From Candidatus Bipolaricaulota bacterium (lineage in GTDB: Bacteria > Bipolaricaulota > Bipolaricaulia > Bipolaricaulales > Bipolaricaulaceae), in assembly GCA_027027485.1 (NCBI GenBank), contig JALVLL010000190.1:1-9278 (forward strand): 9,278 nt of DNA. Reading direction: 5' to 3'. Below the pieces are notes generated by a model. It saw nothing but the letters and a program-made list of their open reading frames with translations. It searched no databases and was not told the DNA's origin. The translations under genes were made by a program, and so were the position numbers. This document shows positions 1-6,000 of this stretch, in pieces (positions within the stretch are counted from its first letter, which is position 1; every line of letters begins with the position of its first letter).

Positions 1-1
1 G

Positions 2-61
2 ATCACCGATACCGGTTGGGCGATCCTGAAGCTCGACCCCGCAAAAGCCGGGGGCCGTTGA
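2..61 (+). CDS. 3' end of an unidentified gene, cut by the window edge
   Basis: One frame is open from the window edge and ends at TGA 59-61. It gives 19 residues, ITDTGWAILKLDPAKAGGR. The stop lies 25 bases before the next start codon, and an AAAGGAGG site (75-82) sits between them, so this gene probably belongs to the same operon. Nineteen residues are too few to name a family. It is called a gene end because of its position and spacing; coding status is inferred. Confidence 0.4.
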   Translation: MTDTGWAILKLDPAKAGGR

Positions 62-86
62 TTTCGGAAGCCTGAAAGGAGGAACT

Positions 87-785
87 ATGGGCGAGGAGTT
101 GGGCTTTGGGAGGGAGGTTTTCTACTACCGTTTCCGCGGCGAGGAAAACACCGAAAAAGCCCTAGAGCTCGCCCGCGACCGGGCCCTGGAGCTCGGGATC
201 GGAAGGATGGTCGTCGCGTCGGAGACGGGAAGGAGCGCCCTCAAAGCGTCAGAAGTCCTCCGGGGAACGGACGTCAAGCTCGTCGTGGTAACCCACTATC
301 CGGAAAGGACCCATGGCCCCCGCGGGGATATCCCGATCGGGCTCCACCGCCCCGAGTATAGGGCGGTGAAGGAATATCTGGAACGAAAAGGGATCGTGAT
401 CGTTCAGGGGACGAGGCCGTTCGGCGGGATCGCCAGGTCCCTGGGATGGAACGCCCCCGTTCCCGCTACCTTTATCGATAAGACCCTGGAGCTCTTCGGC
501 CCGGGCACCAAGATCGCCATAGAGGCAGCGGTGATGGCCACCGACGCCGGGGCACTGGAGGAGGGCGAGGAAGTGGTCACCTTGGGAGGTACCTATAAAG
601 GACTGGACACGGCCCTCGTCGTCCGTACTTCCTTTAGCGGCAACTTCTTCAACAGATTCGAGGTGTTGGAGATCGTCGCCAAGCCCCGCCGCACCTGGAC
701 CAGGCTCCCCGAGTACGAACAGGAGGGCTGGAGGGGTGACCTGGAGCAGTATTATCGGCCGATCGAACTCCCGGAAGGGGAGTAA
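87..785 (+). CDS. Pyruvate kinase alpha/beta (C-terminal)-like domain protein, function unknown
   Basis: This 232-residue protein resembles the family built from the C-terminal alpha/beta domain of pyruvate kinase standing alone, without the catalytic barrel. Recognisable landmarks run in family order. They are ENTEKALELARDRALELGI (about 20-38), VVASETGRSALKASEVL (42-58), the strand ending VVVTH (66-70), GTRPFGGIARSLG (108-120), LFGPGTKIAIEAAVMATDAG (136-155), the VVTLGGTYKGLDTALVV segment (163-179), and NFFNRFEVLEIVAKPR (186-201). The last 30 residues, rich in acidic and aromatic residues, extend past the usual end of the family as I recall it. The ATG has an AAAGGAGG site 4 bases upstream. 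There is no signal peptide or membrane segment, so it is cytoplasmic. The substrate of this family is not known to me. Downstream neighbours are a methyltransferase and a small membrane protein in a tight operon, which does not settle its role. Confidence 0.8.
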   Translation: MGEELGFGREVFYYRFRGEENTEKALELARDRALELGIGRMVVASETGRSALKASEVLRGTDVKLVVVTHYPERTHGPRGDIPIGLHRPEYRAVKEYLERKGIVIVQGTRPFGGIARSLGWNAPVPATFIDKTLELFGPGTKIAIEAAVMATDAGALEEGEEVVTLGGTYKGLDTALVVRTSFSGNFFNRFEVLEIVAKPRRTWTRLPEYEQEGWRGDLEQYYRPIELPEGE

Positions 786-802
786 AAGGGGCGTGTGGGC
801 GT

Positions 803-809
803 AAGGAGG
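803..809 (+). promoter_or_regulatory. Shine-Dalgarno site that decides the methyltransferase start
   Basis: AAGGAGG lies 5 bases before ATG 815. A GTG at 809 is in the same frame but overlaps the Shine-Dalgarno site itself, so it cannot be served by it. The ATG is therefore preferred. Confidence 0.65.
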
Positions 810-814
810 TGCCG

Positions 815-1648
815 ATGGATCGCGAGGCCTTGGAGCGCTTTTACGGGGTGTTCCCCTGGTTCGACGACCCGAGGAACGAGCGGGGGAAACGGTACTTCGA
901 GTCCACCCTGTCCTCTATGGACAAGCTCGTTTCTCATCCCTGGCTGGAAGGGCTTTCCGCCAAAGGAAAGGTGAAGATCCTGGAGGTCTGTGGAGGGGCG
1001 GGGTTCGGCGGGGCGGCTTTGGCCAAGGCGCTCTTGGAAAAGGGCATCGAGGTGGAGCTCACCGTCACGGACCTCCGCCGCGGGATCCTGGAGAAGGCCA
1101 GGGAATGGGGCACCGAGGTAATCGGGGACCGGATAAAGACCGTGCCCGCCGATGCGAAGGAGGTGCATGGGCTCGGGGAGAAGTTCGACCTCGCCCTGAT
1201 GTACGGCCTCTCGACGCCCCACTTCGACCCCTGGGAGCTCGTCCGGCTCCTGGCTTCGGTGGGCGAATCCCTGGGCGACGATGGGATCTTCGTCGTGGAG
1301 GAAGGCGACCGCCGCTACAGGGTCTTCCTCATGCTCGGCTACAAGTGGGCCCTGGCCGAGGCCGCGGAAGAAAAGCTCACCGTGAGCTTCCACACCGGCT
1401 ACGACTTCCGGCGGGGCACCATCAGGCGTCACTACTTGAACTTCGCGGATCTGGGGAAGCCTGTGGAGATGGAGACCTTCATGTGGGGATTGGCGGAGGT
1501 CGCCGCGTTCGTCTGGTGTTTCTTCGGGGAGGTGGACCTCCTGCAGCTCAGGAACGAGCGCCACTTCATCCTGGGGAGGAAACCGCGCAGGGCGGTGGTC
1601 CCGAAGGACCTCGAACTCCCTGCCTTCCTCCGTGAGGGCCAGCGATGA
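815..1648 (+). CDS. Class I SAM-dependent methyltransferase
   Basis: A 277-residue protein with a Rossmann-type methyltransferase core. Motif I is ILEVCGGAGFG (about 55-65), the glycine-rich SAM loop. The acidic end of strand 2 is TVTDL (83-87), and DRIKTVPADAKEV (105-117) supplies the adenine-side Asp. KFDLALMYGLSTPHFDPW (123-140) is the motif IV region, followed by DDGIFVVEEGD (155-165) as strand 5. The C-terminal part (about 185-277) has a conserved-looking substrate region ending in RHFILGRKP. An N-terminal helical cap (1-50) precedes the core. The methylated substrate cannot be read from the sequence. The gene lies 29 bases after the PK-like gene, and its TGA overlaps the next start (ATGA), so the three genes are probably co-transcribed and translationally coupled. 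The fold call is firm and the specificity is open. Confidence 0.85.
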   Translation: MDREALERFYGVFPWFDDPRNERGKRYFESTLSSMDKLVSHPWLEGLSAKGKVKILEVCGGAGFGGAALAKALLEKGIEVELTVTDLRRGILEKAREWGTEVIGDRIKTVPADAKEVHGLGEKFDLALMYGLSTPHFDPWELVRLLASVGESLGDDGIFVVEEGDRRYRVFLMLGYKWALAEAAEEKLTVSFHTGYDFRRGTIRRHYLNFADLGKPVEMETFMWGLAEVAAFVWCFFGEVDLLQLRNERHFILGRKPRRAVVPKDLELPAFLREGQR

Positions 1649-2163
1649 TGGTCTATCGCGAGGAGATCCGCGATCCCGCCGTCATGTGGGTGGCTTGGCC
1701 GCTTTATCCCTTTACGGCCGGGTGCGCCGCCATGTTCTTTTACCAGCTCTTCGTCGGCCCCTTGGGAGAAGATCCGGTTCCCACCTGGTTTTGGGGCCTT
1801 TTCGCGTTGATCGCCCTTGGGGCTATCTTCCTCCTCAAGAACCTGACGCGGCTTGTGGTGGAGCTCACTGACGAACACCTCATCGTCGGGTTCGGGACCA
1901 CGAGAAGCAAGGTCTCATGGGATCGGGTGGTGGGGGTGAGGGAGGACAAGCGTTCGGTCCTCGCCTATTGGGGTGTGGGGCTGCGACTCGGGAGGATTAG
2001 GGGCCGTTGGGTCAAGGCTTACGTGCCCGGCGTCAGGGCCAAGCGGGTGGTGGTGGAGCTACGTGGGGGAAGGATCCGCGAGCTCGTCTTCGCCACCCGT
2101 GATCCCGATGGGGTCATCGAACTTATCGGTTCGCGCATCAAGAGAGAATCCCTCGGGAGTTAA
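1645..2163 (+). CDS. Small membrane protein with two transmembrane helices and a bacterial PH-like domain
   Basis: This 172-residue protein has two hydrophobic segments at about 13-37 and 47-66, followed by a soluble beta-rich domain (about 67-168). That domain reads like the bacterial PH-like domains found after a membrane hairpin: LTRLVVELTDEHLIVGFG, then KVSWDRVVGVRE, then RAKRVVVELRGGRIRELVFATRDPDGVIELI, ending in a basic tail. The likely arrangement is a membrane anchor with the PH-like domain in the cytoplasm. ATG 1645 overlaps the preceding stop; a second ATG follows at 1648, and either could be used. It ends the left-hand operon. I do not recognise a named family and infer no enzymatic role; the PH-like call rests on pattern only. 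Confidence 0.7.
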   Translation: MMVYREEIRDPAVMWVAWPLYPFTAGCAAMFFYQLFVGPLGEDPVPTWFWGLFALIALGAIFLLKNLTRLVVELTDEHLIVGFGTTRSKVSWDRVVGVREDKRSVLAYWGVGLRLGRIRGRWVKAYVPGVRAKRVVVELRGGRIRELVFATRDPDGVIELIGSRIKRESLGS

Positions 2164-2278
2164 CCCCTTAATACCTGTTCCACTTGCCCGCCTTTGTGAA
2201 GATCGACAACCAGTTCCTTAAGACCCCGCGGGAGCAAGCAAGAACCTAAGGGGCCCAGGGGTGAACCTCCCCCAACCC
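2164..2278 (+). other. Structured spacer after the left operon, possible 3' end structure
   Basis: No gene is visible. CCCCTTA at 2164-2170 is perfectly complementary to TAAGGGG at 2247-2253. The latter also overlaps AAGGG (2248-2252), which could pair instead with CCCTT (2276-2280) around an inner GGGG/CCCC stem. The two pairings exclude each other. No T-tract follows, so a classical intrinsic terminator is not evident. It may be the processed or factor-dependent end of the upstream operon. I matched it to no known RNA family. Confidence 0.25.
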
Positions 2279-2307
2279 TTGTCTCCCCTTTACGGGGACA
2301 ATATAAT
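2279..2307 (+). promoter_or_regulatory. Sigma70-type promoter of the YfdX-family gene with a dyad in the spacer
   Basis: TTGTCT (2279-2284) and TATAAT (2302-2307) are separated by exactly 17 bases, close to a consensus housekeeping promoter. Transcription would start near 2314, giving a leader of about 60 bases. The inverted repeat TTGTC-N13-GACAA (2279-2301) starts on the -35 box and ends at the -10 box, with an inner TCCCC/GGGGA pair (2284-2298). That placement suits a repressor site, but it could also fold as a hairpin in readthrough RNA. Confidence 0.65.
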
Positions 2308-2359
2308 ATAATTGCAGGTTTAACCCACACTTTGCATATAACTCCAGAGAAAAACTCCC

Positions 2360-2367
2360 AAGGAGGT
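2360..2367 (+). promoter_or_regulatory. Shine-Dalgarno site of the YfdX-family gene
   Basis: AAGGAGGT is a full-length Shine-Dalgarno sequence placed 7 bases before ATG 2375. An in-frame GTG at 2366 overlaps this site, so ATG 2375 is the better start. Confidence 0.65.
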
Positions 2368-2374
2368 GGGGAAT

Positions 2375-3220
2375 ATGCCCGCTACCAAGACCAAGAAAAC
2401 TGAGGATACTGTGAGGAAGACCAAGGCCAAATCTCTGGAAGAGGTCCGGCGTGAAGAGGAGAGGAAGATCGTTCAGGAGGCCGCATACATCGTTGGCCAG
2501 ATCGGCGAAATCCTGCGCCGGGTCAGGGAGGGGAACCTCGACGGTGTCAAGGAGCTCCTCGCCGAACTCGAGGAAAGGAGCGAGAAGCTCCTCAAGGATT
2601 ACGGCGATGAGTTCACGACCCTGCCGATCCGCACCAGGGCCTACGAGGTCATCGGCGTCGAGGATCCCGAGGAAGCTAAGCGCCTATTGGAACAGGTGAA
2701 GGAGCGTTTGAAGGAAAACGACATCCCGGGCGCCAGGGACATCATCAACGCGCTACGTAACGAGATCGTGGTGGAAACCACCGTGATGCCGCTGGGGGTC
2801 CTGCGCGACGCCCTGAAACTCGCCCGGAATTTCCTGGAACGCGCCAACATCGCCCGCTTCGTGGATACCTTGAACCTATTGGTGGACTCCGTGGAGATCG
2901 TGGAGACGGTCTTCCCGAAGCCCCTGCTCGAGGCGTTCTACCTCATGGATGAGATCTCCAAGGTCCAGGAGAAGGACGGGGATAAGGAGACCATCCTGGA
3001 GCTTATCGGGGTGGTCAAGGAGAAGATCGAGCTCGCCCGAAGCCTCGGTTACGTCAAGGACACCAAGGACATCGAGTCCCTGATGGCCCGCATCGAAAAG
3101 ATCGAGGCCGGAGTCCGGGAGGAGAAGGAGCAAAAGGAGGAGATCAAAGAGCTCCGGGAGGAGATAAAGAAGACGAAGGAGAAGGCGGGCGAACGCCGGA
3201 AGGTGAAGGCCAAAGCCTGA
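2375..3220 (+). CDS. YfdX-family protein, cytoplasmic variant with a coiled-coil tail
   Basis: A 281-residue, very highly charged, all-helical protein. Residues about 28-200 follow the YfdX pattern: a helix pair with IVGQIGEILRRVREGNLDGV (40-59) and LLAELEERSEKLLKDYGDEF (61-80), the short TLPIRTRAYEVIGVEDPEEA link (82-101), and IPGARDIINALRNEIVVETT (117-136) running into VMPLGVLRDALKLARNFLER (137-156). The last two resemble the family's most conserved stretch (arm of LR.EI..TT...PL). E. coli YfdX carries a signal peptide and is linked to acid and stress responses. Here the N-terminus is Lys/Thr/Glu-rich with no signal peptide, and residues about 235-275 form a charged coiled coil ending in a basic tail. 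The protein should therefore be cytoplasmic. It is a single-gene unit with its own strong promoter, strong ribosome site and terminator, which suggests high expression. The molecular function of the family is poorly known. Confidence 0.75.
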   Translation: MPATKTKKTEDTVRKTKAKSLEEVRREEERKIVQEAAYIVGQIGEILRRVREGNLDGVKELLAELEERSEKLLKDYGDEFTTLPIRTRAYEVIGVEDPEEAKRLLEQVKERLKENDIPGARDIINALRNEIVVETTVMPLGVLRDALKLARNFLERANIARFVDTLNLLVDSVEIVETVFPKPLLEAFYLMDEISKVQEKDGDKETILELIGVVKEKIELARSLGYVKDTKDIESLMARIEKIEAGVREEKEQKEEIKELREEIKKTKEKAGERRKVKAKA

Positions 3221-3229
3221 AATTGAGGA

Positions 3230-3255
3230 GGGGCCGGTTCAAGCCGGCCCCTTTT
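3230..3255 (+). terminator. Intrinsic terminator of the YfdX-family gene
   Basis: The 8-bp GC-only stem GGGGCCGG/CCGGCCCC, extendable by a T-G pair to leave a TCAA loop, is followed directly by TTTTT. It begins 10 bases after the stop codon. Confidence 0.9.
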
Positions 3256-3305
3256 TATCTTTATGTCCTGTTTTTCGGCTTTGAAACCGTTTGGGATTTA
3301 CGTTT

Positions 3306-3337
3306 GCCCCCAGCGTTCTTCGCTCAACGGGGGCTTT
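3306..3337 (+). terminator. Second hairpin with T-run, overlapping the nikR promoter
   Basis: GCCCCC (3306-3311) pairs with GGGGGC (3329-3334), with an inner AGCG/CGCT stem (3312-3315 and 3321-3324) around TTCTT. TTTT follows and merges into the nikR -10 box. It may back up the previous terminator and insulate nikR from readthrough. It may also act as a DNA dyad at the nikR promoter; the sequence does not decide. Confidence 0.5.
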
Positions 3338-3343
3338 TATAAT
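3338..3343 (+). promoter_or_regulatory. nikR -10 box; probable leaderless start
   Basis: A perfect TATAAT ends 8 bases before ATG 3352, so transcription would start about 0-3 bases before the start codon. No Shine-Dalgarno sequence lies between them. The region at -35 spacing (3314-3321) does not resemble TTGACA, so the promoter may be weak or need help from another protein. Confidence 0.5.
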
Positions 3344-3351
3344 GGTCGGCC

Positions 3352-3768
3352 ATGTCCAAGCTCGTGAGGTTCGGTGTCTCGATGGAGGAGGAACTCCTCG
3401 ACCGATTCGACGCTCTCATAAGGAAGCTCGGCTACGCCAACCGCTCCGAGGCTATCCGAGACCTCGTGCGGGAACGCCTGGTGCGGAGGGAGTGGGAGGA
3501 GAAGGCCGAGGTGGTGGGGGTCATAATCCTCCTTTACGACCACAGGAAGCGCGAGCTCTCCGACGAGCTGATAGAACTCCAGCACCGCCACCACGATTTG
3601 GTCCTCGCCACCATGCACATCCACCTCGATGAGGCCAACTGCCTCGAGATCTTGGCCGTCCGCGGCCCGGGTCCAGAGCTTGAACGCCTCGCCGAGCACC
3701 TGCGATCCCTCAAGGGCGTAAAGCACGGCCAGCTCGCTGCCACCTCCACCGGCCGAAAGCTCCCGTGA
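3352..3768 (+). CDS. nikR: NikR-type nickel-responsive transcriptional regulator
   Basis: A 138-residue protein, close to the 133 of E. coli NikR. Residues 1-48 form the ribbon-helix-helix DNA-binding domain: the strand KLVRFGVSM, then a helix, then GYANRSEAIRDLVRERL. Residues about 52-130 form the ACT-like nickel-binding domain. The high-affinity nickel ligands are all present: His78 in QHRHHD, His89 and His91 in ATMHIHLD, and Cys97 in ANCLEI, matching His76, His87, His89 and Cys95 of E. coli. GVKHGQLA (122-129) is the family's last strand. NikR proteins are tetramers that bind palindromic operators when nickel is present, usually shutting off nickel uptake. No nickel transporter or hydrogenase gene is in the window, so its targets lie elsewhere. 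ATG 3352 is required, because starting at Met11 would delete the DNA-contacting strand. No ribosome site precedes it. Confidence 0.92.
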   Translation: MSKLVRFGVSMEEELLDRFDALIRKLGYANRSEAIRDLVRERLVRREWEEKAEVVGVIILLYDHRKRELSDELIELQHRHHDLVLATMHIHLDEANCLEILAVRGPGPELERLAEHLRSLKGVKHGQLAATSTGRKLP

Positions 3769-4185
3769 AATCGACCTTTGCTCACATCTTCTCACACCCA
3801 GGTCGCCAAGGAGGGCACATGTAGTACGGCTTCCTGAACACGAAGCCTTGGGATGTTGGAAGTCCTTCCTTCTGTAAATTTCGGGAACGCCGGGAAAAAG
3901 CTCATTCGGGCCGTTGTTCCCTCCATGGGGCCGGAGGCCCTTTTTTGGATGAGCTGATAGAAACCTGAATCCCCGGGGAGACGCCGAACTTGGCTGCGAT
4001 CATCCGCCGGCTCGGTTCCAAAATGGCCACCACAGCTCACGACCTTGAGTTGGTGCTGGGGCTCTGCGGGCGGCGGGCCTTATACACAGCCTGAAGCGCG
4101 AAACATGTACCACCATGGCGTATTCCTTATGGCAGATATTTTGCTGCACGGAACAAACCTCGAGATGGAAGCTTTTCCAATGGAC
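3769..4185. other. Intergenic region without a convincing gene
   Basis: Apart from the terminator at 3928-3946, I see only weak signals. A hairpin GGCTTC/GAAGCC (3828-3833 and 3842-3847) lacks a T-run. AAGGAGG (3808-3814) precedes ATG 3819 that is followed at once by TAG, a start-stop pair. On the minus strand a frame of about 39 codons (3782-3901) ends with a Cys-containing tail, YYMCPPWRPGCEKM. On the plus strand a frame at about 3969-4092 reads TPNLAAIIRRLGSKMATTAH and onward. These could be gene relics or chance. Composition turns AT-rich from about 4100. Confidence 0.35.
3928..3946 (+). terminator. Intrinsic terminator, probably of nikR
   Basis: GGGCC (3928-3932) pairs with GGCCC (3936-3940) across a GGA loop and is followed by TTTTTT. 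It lies about 160 bases after the nikR stop with no gene in between on the plus strand. Confidence 0.7.
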
Positions 4186-6000
4186 TTAAGGTCCTCTAAC
4201 CACACCTAAACTATCAATGTAAACCTTAGTATTCAATGGTTCTTCTGTTGTGGGATACAATACAAGATAAACGTCCCATTTATTAAGTGTACTAGTATTT
4301 TGAATGCGCTGATAATTCCCATCTGGACCAAGTGTAACAAAATCTGATAATGGGATTGTAAAGAACTCCCACTCGCCGACTTTACTCACTGGTAATCTGG
4401 CAGTATAACTTAAGCTTAAATCCTCCCCATCAGGGATAACTATAGCTGCCCCTATGCTTGGGTCCATTCTTTTAATTGCAACAGACACAGCTCTTACATT
4501 ATCCCAGCTACCTACTGGAAAACGAGAGCTAATACCAACATTAGCTCCTAAGCCATAAGGGTTGTTTATTTCTACCTCTAGGGACTGGTTGCCTTCATAC
4601 GAATCTCCTGTAACAATTCGTGGCCTCGCTTCCACAAATGCCCTATTATAATGGATAGCCCAAGCACTTAAGTGCTCCCTGTAGTTTCTACTCCCTTCAA
4701 AACCCTCAATAATCTCAGGACGAGCAGATCTTATGAGGTTTATATCCTGTAGAGGATTTATGTAATATCTAGTTGAGTAGATATTATTAAAATATGGCAC
4801 TACTGTCAACATTTTAGGCTCTGATGAATAAAACACATAAAACTCTTCCATTGCTGGCTTACCCCATATTGGAAAATCTTTTCGTTGTGGAATTCTATTT
4901 CGGTCATTACAAATCGTTAACGAGTGCCAGAATCATCCCTCAAAGAAATCATTACCCCCTTTAATGTAATCCATTAATGCCCGAAGAATAGCAGCAGCAC
5001 TCCTTCGTTGCTCTTCATAATCAACTTCACGATTTTCTCCACTCACACCTGTTTTGAACATTGCTCCACCATCAAAACTAGGTACACCAAATTCTTCGAT
5101 TCTTTGTCTCAAATGTGGAAAAGCCCTTTGAGTTCTTGTAAAAGCGTAAAGTACCCTATTCTCAAGTGCCCACTTAAGTTCACTAATGGAAGGGTCACTA
5201 CTCCTTGCCCAATTTTCAACATAAGCACTCCATTCAATCAAATTCAATTTATTTAAATCTGTACCGTATCTTGGATCCCATGGTTTAGGAGATGCCCACT
5301 GCCCAAAGAAATTTTCAAAGGTATATTCAGAAGAAATAAGGTTTTGCCTCATGATTTCTATTAATCTATCCATCCAGGGTCTGGCTTTATAAAAATCAGT
5401 ACATGTCATCTCTGTCTTGCCCACAAAAACCTCCACCCCTGTTCTATTAGCTATATCAATGTAGTGCCTTACGAAGTTGAAGTAGCCTTCAGGTCCTTCA
5501 AAAAAACGAGCTTCCATAGGTACACGATTCCGATTTAGATTTGTCCCGGGTGCCGGGACAATTTCCAATCCTAATTCTACCCCAAATCCTTGGTCGTGCA
5601 ACACAGAGATTATTTCTTCTAAAAGCTCATCATTTCCTTCATGTGGACCCTCATCTTTTGAAAAAGGAAAAATAGAGAAAGTGCCATCAGAGTTTTCTCT
5701 AAACCCCCAGTATATTGGAATCTTAATCCAATTGAATCCTATATCCTTAAGATACTCTAGGGCTAAATTAAGATAACCAAACTCCTCCGGAATTAACCAA
5801 AAATTAGTTCTTACACCACGCACTTTAAACAGCTCGGGGTGTTTGTTAAACACATAAAGCAGTGTATCAAACTCATGCTGGTTGCCTTGCATGTCTGTTG
5901 CTCTTAGGATTACATGTCCAAACTCAGGGTATTCTGCCACAAGAGTTGTTCTACGCTTATTAGGCGAGCTTATTCTAAAATTCCTATCCTTAGGGTCACC
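4100..6000. other. AT-rich segment with composition unlike its flanks
   Basis: Sampled 60-base lines give 35% GC at 4201-4260, 37% at 5641-5700 and 40% at 5941-6000. By contrast 6001-6060 has 58% and 6181-6240 has 73%. The left edge is near 4100. The right edge is sharp, near 6000, and falls inside the hydrolase reading frame. No insertion-sequence ends, integrase or attachment site are visible at either edge. Horizontal acquisition of this segment is an inference from composition. Confidence 0.7.
4186..4932 (-). pseudogene. Detached C-terminal part of the glycoside hydrolase: end of barrel plus carbohydrate-binding-like domain
   Basis: This frame continues the upstream reading frame exactly (the TGA codon at 4933-4935 to ATG 4849-4851 is 28 codons) with no other stop, so the two pieces are one gene. 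The first 27 codons start FWHSLTICNDRN and run to IWGKPAMEEF, which is what follows the last barrel strand in GH113-like enzymes. Residues from about 665 of the full frame form a beta-sandwich typical of galactose-binding-type carbohydrate modules: SLEVEINNPYG, then VRAVSVAIKRM, then WEFFTIPLSDFVTLGPDG, ending KVYIDSLGVVRGP. The first internal ATG is 4849-4851, which would give 221 residues, but no Shine-Dalgarno site is obvious before it. Independent translation is doubtful. If the TGA is not read through, this half is dead sequence. Confidence 0.7.

Noticed and set aside
752..1564. Long 270-codon open frame on the minus strand opposite the methyltransferase
   Set aside because: It is the shadow of a clear methyltransferase on the plus strand in GC-rich DNA, and its protein shows no domain.
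3565..3962. 12-base repeat GAGCTGATAGAA in nikR (3565-3576) and in the spacer (3951-3962)
   Set aside because: The match does not extend to either side and can occur by chance. No duplication of nikR is seen.
4105..4209. 34-codon plus-strand frame starting MYHHGVFLMADILLHG
   Set aside because: It has no ribosome site, runs into the end of the hydrolase gene on the other strand, and shows no recognisable motif.
4933..4935. TGA read as selenocysteine or as a genome-wide sense codon
   Set aside because: No good SECIS-like hairpin is visible in the bases just after the TGA. Other genes in the window stop normally at TGA (59-61, 1646-1648, 3218-3220, 3766-3768).
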